Of a DNA stretch of 64,000 nucleotides, positions 23,951 through 36,890 are shown one piece after another; the first letter of the stretch is position 1, and each line of letters begins with the position of its first letter. The DNA lies in contig NC_080711.1 in NCBI RefSeq assembly GCF_019097595.1, positions 24,503,928 to 24,567,927 of the forward strand, read 5' to 3'. This DNA is from Hemibagrus wyckioides. Its lineage: Eukaryota > Chordata > Actinopteri > Siluriformes > Bagridae. The position numbers were made by a program, and so were the translations under genes. The notes beneath the pieces are model-generated. The model was not told the DNA's origin, made no database searches, and saw only the letters and a list, made by a program, of their open reading frames with translations.

Positions 23951-26170
23951 GGAGGGTGTTTGGAGGATTTGCTCGGCTGATGGATAGGCCTGCACTGGCT
24001 AAATGGTCCCGGGGGGCCTGGATGGCGCTGATGCTGGGCGAGAGAGAGGCTGTGGACCCTCAGAGCTAACGGAGAACACACACTGCTTTCTCTCACTCAC
24101 TCTCTCTCTCTCTCTCTCTCTCACTCACTCATTCTCAAACAGACACACACTCATGCACACAGCTTCCAGGTCCACCCCCAGTTCCACATTTTTCCCCCTA
24201 AATGCGAGGTGGGAGTTTGCCCCGGGAGTTAGCCTTTTGTGAAAATCCTACACCAAACCGTCCTCAAACAGCAGACAGTTCAATATGTGTCAGAGTGTGC
24301 AGGATTGGCTTTTTTTAAACCTTTCCGCAAAAAAATAAAACAAATAAAGAGAATATTACCCACACCCCATAGAGGATGTGGAAGAGTTAAAAATAAGCAG
24401 TGATAAAAGTCACATTTATTAAGAGCCATGCAAACTCTCAAAATGATTTTTTCCCATTATTAATATCTTATCATATACCCGGGTTCCATTTTTGTTATTT
24501 GTGATAATGCAGGAACATCTGAAAGTTAGCACTGAAATATTCTGTTTGTAAAAACTCACTGTTTCTAATGTCGAAATGCTTAAGTTACAGCTTTACCTCT
24601 TACTGTTACAAGGCGCTGACACTGGAGACTTCTATAAATGTTAAATAAACTTACAGTAAAAAAAAAAAAGTACCATACAGATGTCTGTGAATGAGATGTT
24701 ACTATATAGAAACCATAACGAGCGAGTTAATGTAAAGCAGAAGATGTCAGAGCTACTGTTATAGGAAATCAATCAACACCTCCTGACCAATCAGGATCCA
24801 GAATCCAACAGCGCTGTGGTGTAAAAGCTTCTATGATGATCACTGTCTGAGTTTGAACCTTCACCGAGGTCAAAGCAGTATTTTTTATTCTGGTGTAAAA
24901 TCTATGCCTCGTGTATATTCAGTAGCCTATAATTAAACAGAACTCGTGTTTGCCAATGAATCCGAATGAAGCTTGTAATTCTAACGTCCTGATTTGCCTG
25001 TGATGCTCATCCTGATGTTGGATCTCGTTAATAGTGTTTGGAATGAAGATCTGGCAACCTGGCGTCATGTTCAGACGAGTAAACGTGTCCACTTCTATAA
25101 TAAAAATATCAGAAATAGAACTGGCTAGAGTTTGTAGAGTACGCCCTTGTTCTTTGTAGTTTGATGTCTGTATAGACTTGAGTATATATTTATTGAGAGC
25201 GAGAGAGACACACTATAACATAATTAGAGGGGAATAGCTGGACGGTATGGTATGGACCTCGCTGTCAGGATGCGGTCTGACGCTGCAACTCGTATGATTA
25301 TTCGCCCACGACATGTCCTGTGTCACGGGGAATATTTCTGGCCCTCTGTGTGTCCAGTACACGCACCAGAGATGATTACACACTCGTCTGTTTCAGGCTT
25401 TGTACGGTCACGTAAAGACACATGTGTCCCGTGAGTGTGTAACACTGACCTCTCATCAGGAAACATAAACAAAACTCCTCTACACACGTTAACGAAGCAG
25501 AGTGCTCGAAATCACAAAAGCTCGGCTCCGGGATGAATACCGATCGCGTCCGAGTCACATCAAGGCTTTTAACGTCTCAATCAGCAAACAGCTGCAACGA
25601 GAAACATTTATGAAATTAAATCCAAACAATTCTCTTCTCTCTTCTGTTCTGCACATTTGTATGCCTGGATAATGAAACACTTTGTTCCGATGCACTTCAG
25701 ATCGTCTCGTCCGTCAGTAACTCAGTGAAATATCGATTCTTATTAACTCTCTCCTTCAGATCCAGAACGTCTTTTCTCTTCTCCAGAGGTTAAATTCCTG
25801 GGAAAAAATGCAGTCGGATTCTGTATCCAACACAAATGATATGTTAATGATGATATTTGTGTCCTGGCACATGTTCATCGTTTGTTCAAAAGAATAAAGG
25901 GAGTGGATTTATTTTTCCTTTGATGCTCCGAAGATCAACGTTCAAAGTGGACATCAAAGCAGATCTCTAGCTTTCAAATTAATATCAATTTTAATTTAAA
26001 AAAAAAAAAATCTCAGACCTGTTAGCATCGAGGACTCACATTCCTCCATCCTTCTTTTAGAAAATAAAGGGGTTTTTTTTTGGATCTGATCCATCAATTC
26101 ATTTAGAGTTCTAATCTAACATTTCTTACTGTCTCTGTTTTGTCTTGGAATTAATATGTAGTTTTATTAC

Positions 26171-26215
<45 letters not shown>

Positions 26216-28293
26216 CATTTCTATAGTAACCGCTGGTACACAAAGACTCCAACAGCAGATGATTGAGTGAAATTTGTAAACAGCAGTGGAAAGAGTCTCC
26301 AGTGTCAATGCTCTGTAACAGTCAATAGAAAAAATTTTCATAAATTTCCCGAAAGTTTTCCAACATCTTCAACGCAAAAGATTTTACAATTTTACACAAG
26401 TTGTGGTTTACTTTTTTTCCTTAAACTACTTCCTAACTTCCAGAGAGGCTGGTGCTGGCACAGCAGCAGGATACAACATGTCCTTGGCAGACTGCTGTAG
26501 TATAAAAGTAATAAAACACTTCCTGCTATGGGAAATAGTTATATTAATGATAATTAAAAAAAACAAAAACAAGTAGTGTATGATTTGCTGAGAGAAACAT
26601 GTCCACTGTGGTGGAGGAGTAGGTTTCGTGTGCAGTGGGTGTTCATTTCCGAGTCTGATAAGCGACACTTTGGCTTTCAGTGCTCTCTCAGAGTCCCGTG
26701 GGCGTTGAGTGCTGAATCAGCAATGCAGCAATCACACTACTGCTTTAAATATTCTGTCATTTCAGCAAGAGGAAGATAGAGGACGGGTTTATTATTAATT
26801 ATATCCTGGGCTGATATGACTGACTCAACAACCTTCTCCAACACAACAGGAAACAAACTTTCAGACTTTTCGGTATAATTACAATAATAATAGTAATGAT
26901 AATAGCAACAATAATAATAATAATAATAATTTCAGTGAGTTTGTAGAGAGCAGGAATATGTTTTGTTTTAAATGTCTCTCTCTCTCTCTCTCTCTCTCCG
27001 TTCCACTCCTCACTCCATCCTCTGCGCTCTGACACTTTTCTAATCTCGGCCTGGTTTTTAACAGGCTTTTTAACAAGACACGCTCCATGTTTTTTTTTTT
27101 TTCTTTAATAGCGCAGGCGTTTGAAGTGAGGCTGTCCATTGTACGTCTCATCACTGTTTCAAATTAGGCTTTAGAGATAGCATGACTTTCCATATATCAG
27201 CACTTTCGCCTTGTTTTTTTCTTTCTCTCCTAATCTCTGCCCTTCTGCCTTCCCCACGTCTCTCTCTCTCTCTCTCCCACTCTCTCTCTCAGTTTTAGGA
27301 GGACGGATGTGTGGGTGTGAAGTGCATGAGCTTTTCTCAACACCTACACTGCAGCTATTTGTAATCCATTCAGGTTATTTGTGTCAGAAATAAAAACTCT
27401 TAGGTGTTGGTGGTTGAAACCACAGTATAGTTAGCGAGATAAACGGCGCACATGAGAGCTCGGTTCATGTTCCAGGAACGCTGTGAACGTTCAATAAGCT
27501 GCATGTTTTCTTACATTCTGCAGCTGAAATGTAAATTTCTTCTATAATGTTTTTGCTAATTTATATAAAAAAATCTCAACCATCCATTTTGGCACAAGAA
27601 TTCATCAGGAGCGTGTTTTGCTAAACAACGCCGATGTACACATCATTGAACACCTCTGCTGTGGAGCAGCAATTGAGTAACAGAAGTTCTGAGTTCAGGA
27701 GTTCTAGTTGCCTTTTTGTGGCATGTATGGAAATGTTCTGTAAAGAACCAAAAAGTTCTCCACAGTACCATGTTGCCACCTGCAGATGCATACCTACAGC
27801 TCAGAGGAACAATTCTCCGGTTCGTCTCTTGGAGAAAAGCTAAAAGGTTCTTTATAGAACATCTAAGTAATGGGATTCAGACAAGGGGTCCTGTTAGAAC
27901 TGTTAACCCGGTTCTTCTTGACTACACACAAATTTGAGAACCCAAAACAACTAAAACTGAGACGAGTAGCTTCATTTTTCTAAAAGAACAAAGAAATCTT
28001 TTGCACCTATAAAATGGGTCAGTTGCCTTTGGGTTCTTAAAGAAACCTGTTCTACTTTGGCTGCTCTCTCGTAAGGACAGACTCTCTGTGGTAGAGTTCT
28101 ATGTAGAACCTTGAAGTGTTTCCGCCAAGGGACAATTCTTAAAAGTACCAGATTTAACTATTTAATTTACATTTATTTCACTTATTATGAAGATAAACAG
28201 TATGTTTGGTTCACACATGATCATGGGATGGAGGTCATGTGACATCAGATAACAGCACTGATTATTCTAAAATAAAGTTGCCATTTCTGAAAT

Positions 28294-28340
<47 letters not shown>

Positions 28341-31302
28341 GAGGTTATTTCTGGAATAAACCTGAATGTGAATCAGGGTCAGAGCAGAGGGATTATGGGA
28401 TCATGTATGATGGCGGTATTTCAGGGTCACTGTAATATGAAATATGAAAGAAATGCCTTCAGGGTAGGAGAAATCCATCCAACACCACGGCGGTCACGTG
28501 ATGTCCAAACAATCGAGCGAGTATTTTTCATTCTGGAGAAAATTCGAGTTAATGTTGAGAAAGCAAATGTGAAATGAAATCGATGCACTGATCTGAAATA
28601 TTAGTTTTTTGTGTTTTAGGAAAATGAAAAGGCGTTTTTAATGAAAGTTAAACGGATCAGTTTTGGGGTAAAGAAAACAGAACGTTCCTCCATTTTGGAA
28701 GATAAATGAATCAATCATTTAAATGAAGACTAAATATAAATGTGTTTATGCATGTAGTTGGTTGTGCACAAAAATTCTTGCCAAAAAACTTTTTCAGTAA
28801 TTTTTACTGCTTTATGCGTAATTTGTAATCACACTGAGAATGTCTGCGTTCTGAATTTCAGTGTGATAAGTAAATCGTGTCTGAGAGGAAAACACTCTGT
28901 ACTTTTGGACTGTATACAGTACTGGAGATTTCCTCTTAAGTGTATATTTTAAAGCTCTTATGGTTGGCAAAAAAAAATTCCTTAAGGGTTGTTTGATTGA
29001 CATTTGCTCTACAAACACTAACCCCGCCCCTTGGTCTAACACTAACCCCGCCCTAAGTTTAACCTTGACATTTAATAACGTCAAAACATAAAAGATTTAA
29101 TAGGACTTGTCATATCAGTCACGCTTGAGTTCAGTGTAAATCAGGAACATTGTAGGAAAATGTAAAGATGGTGACATTTTGCCGTACTACAGCGCTATAA
29201 GGCGAGAACTAAATAAACATTCTGTGATACTTTTTCTCAGGTGATATGCTTTTTCCTCCTGCAGAGACAGACGCTTTAATCTTTTCTTCCCGACAGGTTG
29301 CTCTGCAGCTGTTGCGCTCCCCGGATCCAGGCTAATTTATTGAGTCGTGACAGCGCAGCTTAGACTCTATATATTAGTGTCTTTGTGCAGTGAAATGATC
29401 GTATAGCGACTCACGGTTATTTTCAGATGATTCATCAGAACCCGCAGTGCGAGTGAGTCAGTGCGATATTGCGGTCACAGAAAAGGGGGAAAAAGAGAAA
29501 GAGAGAGACGAGGAAACATGCCTCGAGAGCTGCATGTGTGATATAATTAATCATGTGTGATAATCAGTGTATTAAAGATGGATGACATAGCATCATTACA
29601 GTTTCCTAACCACTATAACTAGAGTGTTTAGAGCTCTGAGACTGGTCTGTGTGTCCTTTTATAAACGAGGTGCGTTTCTCCTTGAATTAGCACTTTTCAC
29701 AAACTCAAATTGAGACTTGTTGAGTTCTGCTCTTGGCCCACGCCTTTGAAATGGAGAATGCACCGAGAAACCAATTAAGTGTGCCATGCTTCTCGAGTTT
29801 TACATTACAAAGGGGGTATTGATAGACAATGTGTATTTGTCTGTGTGTGTGTGTGTGTTTGTGTGTGTTCTGGCAGAGCAATCTTCACCCAAATGCCAGG
29901 TGTGTATAACCTGATAGCACTATGTGAGTGAGTCTGGTGCCAGGAACCTAAAGGAAAAAACAACACCGGTGATCAGCTGAAAAAAAAAATGCTAAAAAAA
30001 TGCTTCCTGTCATTTTTAGTGAAGCTAATGCCGGGGTGGGTCAAGCTCTTTTTTTGTTTCTTTTTCCCCTCAGTTTTAAGCTTGTTTGATGGGTTTTTTT
30101 CCCGTCCTCTCCGTGGACCACAGCAGGTTCACTTTAGCTCCTACACAAATTACAGGCTTAGTTAGCGAGCGTCCATGTCCTGGCATCCTCATCCTCACAG
30201 CTGTGGTTTTCCCTCCGGATTATTCTGAACCGGGACTAGAGCTGGAGATAAATACTCAGAACATTCCCAGCTGGAAAATTTCATGCAGCTCTCGACATTC
30301 GTGCGGTCGCGCTACCAAGAACACGGCGGCTTCTATTTCCCAGGAAAACCGTAGCGCTACATATAGAGACTTTTTAAAACTAGCTTTAGATCTTGACGTA
30401 CGGTTTGAGGTTTACTTTGCTTTGATTTAGAGTTCATTTCTGAGTTTCTTTGTATTTTGAGATAGAACAGAATAATCAAATCAGAAAGAGATCGACTATA
30501 TCAGAGATCGACTATATCAGAGATCGACTATATCAGAGATCGAGTATATTAAGATAAGCATTGTATTATGTGATAAAAATGGTACTATCACACAATCTCA
30601 TTTTTTGTGGTACCTTAGTTGTGTGAGCAACATTCGATTTCCCATGATGCCGCAAGAAGCGAGTATAACAAGCGAGAACTCTGAATGAGAAGGAACCCTG
30701 AACCAGACAGAACTCTAACCCTAATGAACTCTGAACCATATGGAACTGAGAACCAGAAAATTTTTAGAATTAGAACCTGGGAATCATACAGAACTCTGAA
30801 ACAGAAAGAACATGTTGGAACCTTGGACCACATGGAGAACCAGACAGAACTTAAATCAGAATCAAATCAAATGAATCAAAGTTTCTTGAACCCTGAACAC
30901 TATACACTTTCACGTGGTTAAAATCAGAACTCTGTTGCCAGGCAACCGGGAAACATGGGCACTGTATACAAGCTAGCTGATGATTGAGATATATGACAAA
31001 AGTGTTTTTCAAATAAAAACAAAAAGCCCTGAGTCATGCAGAACACGTTCAAGCTGATCACAGACCTTCACACTGAGACCTGGGTGATAAACCGGTAGTG
31101 AAGAGAAGAAGCACACGTTTTATTGTCACGTGTGTAAACATGACGTCCATGTGGTGGAATCTGCGTATCGACCGTCCTGTTCCTCCAGCAGCAGCAGTGT
31201 GAGTGTTTCATTAAAACGCTGCGAGCTGTGAATAGTGAATACTCGCTAATTGCTGCGCGGCCTCATCTGTATGCCTGTTTAAACGCTCCGCCTCGGAAGC
31301 TT

Positions 31303-31346
<44 letters not shown>

Positions 31347-31468
31347 CCGAGGTGCTTGTTTGTTCTGATGTAACAGGAGTTTAAATAAGGAAAGACGACA
31401 GAGCCGCTCTAATACTACAGCAGGGAAAAGCAGCAGCACCTTCCATTTTAATACACATTGCTATCTCT

Positions 31469-31525
<57 letters not shown>

Positions 31526-33394
31526 AGAGGAGAGGAAACAAGACACGCTGTCGAGGCTGGTAATGAGATAAAAAGCTCACCTAGCATCTCTAGCAACGTC
31601 AAGACAAGTGGATTAGCATCTAAAATCTTTCAACAATATCATTACACAAATAGCAAGTCAGACTCGGCGTGATGAGTCGAATTAAACACGTCTCACACTC
31701 ACGTTTAAGACAGACTCCATTTACAGGGAACTCACCTGTAACCTACAGTGTTATTTCACCCCAGACTGGATTCTGTGGGTTTTGTTTATTTGTTTGTTTT
31801 AATTATGGAATTTGTAAATCAGGAAAATTAGCAGGGATCCATGACGAGTCCAGGGAAGGACAGTTTGGTAAAAATAAAATATTCAGCAGAACACAAAGTG
31901 AATTTTAAGTTTCCTTTTAATGATCTTCTAAATAAATTTCATTCTATTTATCCCATTTTTATTTTCTTATTCTTTTATAAAAACGCAATTTTCACGTATG
32001 AATTGCAGGTCTGTTTATAAAACGTCTAAAGATACTATACTATTTATGGTATGTTTTTAATTCTATTTAAAATAAGTAATACAATTTCTTTGCATAATTA
32101 TTTCATTTAAAGGTTTTTTTTCCTCTTCATTCATGAAAAAAGGCGGTGGTACTAACCAAGTTGATTTAATATTTTTCAGCGCACATTCAAAGACAAATAA
32201 TTCGTTCAGAAATCCACAACTTTACACAGAGAGAGAGAGAGTGAGAGAGAGAGAAGAGAGAGGTAGAGAGACAGAGTGAAGAAAGAGAAGAGAGAGATAG
32301 AGAGAAGAGAGAGAAGATGCTGTTAATCAGGCAGTGGCCCAGCAGGTGCTCAGAGACCTTCCTCTGGCAAAACGCCATGCGACGTTCTCCAAACAGATTT
32401 TCTAACTAAAAGCCCTAAGCTTGGTCCCTGAGCTGTGAAAGGCAGCTCAGTTCGCACCTCCTAATCCACACGCCGTGTTTAGCTCTTTATTTTCACACTG
32501 CTGGGACTCAAAATCTCCACGTGAGCTGGAGTGACGTTTTTGACAGAACATTTGTAAAAATATCAGTACTGGTCTCTTTGTGAATCATGTCCAAGAATAA
32601 GGGGGCTTATAAGGGTTTAAATGAGCAATAATCACTGTGTGATGCTGTTATGGGAAAAGTGGTGTGATGAAGCTGAGTAATGGTCACCACCTCACAGTTG
32701 ATTATTTTCTTATAGCTACACGTTTGTATGAGTTTTCATCCCATTCTTCCACAGAAATTTGTCAACAATTAGAGTTTTATTCATTAAACAACGGCGTGTT
32801 GTACTTTTTATCAATAAACATCTCTCATCATCAAGCACAGGGGAACAGGTTCCTGTTCTCGTGTTCCTTACAGTTGCTATAAACTCCTCAGTCATGAAAC
32901 ATTTCTAGCTTTATGTCTGACTGTTACAAAGCTCTGACACTGGAGACTCTTTTCATAGACGATACATAAACATCTCCATCACCATAAATACTCTTAAATC
33001 CAATGACGTATCCGATCCAGGAGTAAGTGTTACTATTGAAACATCGTCATTAATCAAGACTGCCAGTTAATCACCATCTTCTGACCAATCAAGTTGTCTT
33101 TATTTGTCACATATACGTTACTGCACAGTGAAATTCTTTCTTCGCATATCCCATCCTTGGGGATTGGGGTCAGAGCACAGGGTCAGCCATGATGCAGTGC
33201 CCCAGGGCACTGGGAGGGTTGATGCAGGGGGAGGTTGGGGGCCTTGCTCAAGGCCCCAATGGTGGCAGCTTGGTGGTGCTGGGGCTTGAACCCTGATCTT
33301 CCCTGAGCCTTAACCACTTGAGCTACCACTGCCCTGAATCCAGAATTCAGCATCATTGTGGGTTATAAACTCTTCCAGGAGACGTCTTTTACAT

Positions 33395-33441
<47 letters not shown>

Positions 33442-34065
33442 GTATGTAGCCACGCTCCTTTCTTACATTTATGTTCAAGTAACAGAATTAGTCAGTGCTG
33501 GAAAACACTAATTGTAGAATTTTCATAAAATTTCCCATCAATGGAGTGGAAAAAAGTCTAATTAAATTTCTGAAGCTTTTTATTTTTACTTCTGTAACGC
33601 CCCAAAGCAGAAGTGGATTCTTCACTTCCTCATCTACATTTTATTTTTTCCCCTTTTCTGCTCTATTAGTTTGTACGTCTCGTCTTTCTGTCTGAAATGA
33701 CTGGTTTTCTGTCTTCTGGTTCAAATGAATTGGAATGCTTCACTAATATGCCGAATATTTTTTATTCAATTTTATTGATTTAACCAAAGTATCATTTGCT
33801 TATTGATGATATTTAGCATCAGTTAAAATCTGTTATCAAGTGAAGCTTCCTGCTACGTTTGCACCCTATATGCTATATAAGCTATATGTCCTACCTAGGG
33901 CCCTAAATACATGGCGTAGGACAGCATCCAAGTTTCAGCCACAGAAGTTTCTCGACTCATGTTTGGTTGTATTTCAGTGCCGTCTGATAAAACGTGTGCT
34001 CACAAGACTTCTCTGTATTATTGGTAACCATTAATATTGGCATCCTAGGTTGTTTGCCTTACAAA

Positions 34066-34111
<46 letters not shown>

Positions 34112-36856
34112 TTGGATGTCAAATAAAATCGTGTACGTGTAAAAACCTGGTGGTGCAGGTGTGAAGACGCATGAAAAGATGCATGACTTGCTTCATGTGG
34201 TTAAGCCTGTCAAAAGAAATAGGCTTGCACTGTAATGTGTGCTACACACACACACACACACACACACACCTCTTGTTCAGTAACAGCAGTGTGTGGAATG
34301 CACCTCCACAGAGCACCTTTTGTTTTACCGCACCGGATATATCACCATTCTGAGAGGTGTTTCGAGCTCACCTGATACGACAGTTTCAGACTTTGGCTCT
34401 TACACAACCACCCCAACACACACACACACACAGAGTGATATTACATAATGTCTGAGCCATGTGTCATATAACTGAAACCCATAGCCATGTTATTTTCGGC
34501 AGTTACAGAAACGGCTAAACCCTGAGACACGTAAGTTCATGTTCCTCCTCGCTACAGTCCTGCTTTTATTTTTATTAATTCTGTGTTTTGGGGTAAATAA
34601 GTGAACAAAAACGCAGGGCTTTACAGGATTCTTAAGTCTTAAAATCTAACAAACCCCTATTCTGAAATGTTTCACAAAGCTGCTTTGTTTAGCAAGCTTA
34701 AAATGCAGAGAATGGCATGTTGTGTTTAGCCCCACCCCTTTGTCTGAGTGACATAGGTGTTAAAAATGGGCGTGAGTAAAAAAGTACTGGAGTGGTATTG
34801 GATCAGTAGTATCACATGAGTATCGAATTATTATTGGGTCAGTATCCAGATCAGTATTGGATTGGTTTTTTTGGATCTGTATCAGATCAGGGTTTTGGAT
34901 CAGTATCAGATCCATATTAGTATCAAGTATCGGTCATAACTAAGACTCTGACATTGCATAACGTCTAAAAGGGGAGAATGAGACCGGTGTAACACTTATT
35001 ATCAGAGAGGACACAGTAGTAACACTGGTCACGTTGCTAAAACCTTGATTATCGTCCGACGTTGTTACAGATCCGATTCATTTCATTTCACCTTTCATTT
35101 TTAATTGAAGCACTTCACTTCTGATGATGATCTAAACTGACCATACTAACATGAGTGAAACACTCGACTTCTCTACAGCCACAAAGCACTGTTGCCATGG
35201 TAACTTGGGTTAAAAAACTCTTATCATGTGACCTTTACATGGTGTTAAATTAGTTTGCTCTACAGGTAATTCAAATATCAGGACTTCAGAGATTTGTTTT
35301 GGACCTGTTTGGATCTTGTATTTCTGCTGATACCCGACACCCATTCTGGACACCGCATCGGTACAATTCCTAAAATCTGTAATTTCAGAAAAATGAGGAC
35401 AGCAAGTGAATAACAGCCTGTGTCATCATTATTGCAGTGTTTACTCCAGTGTGTACTCCTTGGATAAATTTCCTGTTCTCTTTCAGTGTGTTTATGCTTT
35501 TAAATGTTCTTCTGTGTGTTTGTGTTGTATATAAGTGTTTATTCAAAGGCAAGCTTAAGCCTTGTCACATACACTGTTTACACACACACGCACATAGCAA
35601 CACACACTCTGTATACACTAATACACTAGTGTGTGTGACCCACATGTCGTCTCTGAAAAAATCACTGAGGGCCATCAGCGCTCATCGGTATTCCCAGAAT
35701 CCTCAGCAGCCAGACACATGACTAGAATTCCACATGCATGAGTGAGCCTCTGTTTCTTTCCCTCACCCATCCTGCGAGGTCAGAGGCCACACACTCACAG
35801 CGGAAGGTGATTGGCGTGACCCTGAACCGTGAGTTCATGAGGTCAGGAAAACGTCGCCGCTGTCCGGCTGAGAGACCCATCTCTGTGTTTAGAGGGTCTG
35901 AGAATTAAAATGGAAGAACTGATTCAGAAGGTTCGTATCATCTGAAATCTGAAGCTTGACGTCAAAAAGAAATTCCTTGTCCAGTAGAAAGATGTCCTGT
36001 TTTATCGCTATAGGATGAGAGCTATTTATCTAATGCTCTCTGATCATCATAACATCCTGTCTGTGTATAGGCGTCACCGGAGAAAAGGCTAAAAGGGCAG
36101 CACAGCTTTAACCTCTTCATCCATATGGCTGTTGTAGCAGTGTGTGTGTGTGTGTGTGTGAGAGAGAAAGAGAGAGAGAGAGACCTGTAAACACATTTCC
36201 ATCCTCGGCGCTGTAATTCTCAGAGCTGAAAAGCTCACTGCAGCTAAAGTAATACACATCGACTCGTGTTGCTCAAGCGCTGTTGAACTATTTACGACTC
36301 TCCTAATCGTCCACTAACAGGGTTTCCATTAAGTCCCAGCGCTGTGCGATTTACGGCCTCTTTTGGGCTCTAACATCGTATATCCTTTTTACCTGGAGTT
36401 AGTCAGCTCGCTCTCGGACTCTGGCTTTTCTTATGTTTGTTTTTGTGTGTTTTTTTTACATGAACACACACAGTTCTAATAACTACGGCTCTCGTCAATC
36501 TAATGACGGTGACACGTCACAGCTGGACGATATGATGATATAATATCAATATCGCAATAAAATGTCAAACGATATATCGATTACAAACGTTATGATAATG
36601 TTCATGCTTAGTGTTATTTAATGTGTATAAAAGTTAATGACCATTTTTTATTAGTAAACACAACACTGCTGGACTTCTGGCATCTTGTTAGGAAAACTGT
36701 ATCTCATGGTGTATATATATCATGAATTGTGGAAATTGTGTGTATAATAGGATTCTGCAGCTTAAAGAATAAAACTTTGTCAAGTTAGCCCCACCCACTC
36801 ACATGTAGGTCATTTTTATGAAATGCAAAACCTATTTTTGAAGTCCTAGGATTTAT

Positions 36857-36890
<34 letters not shown>

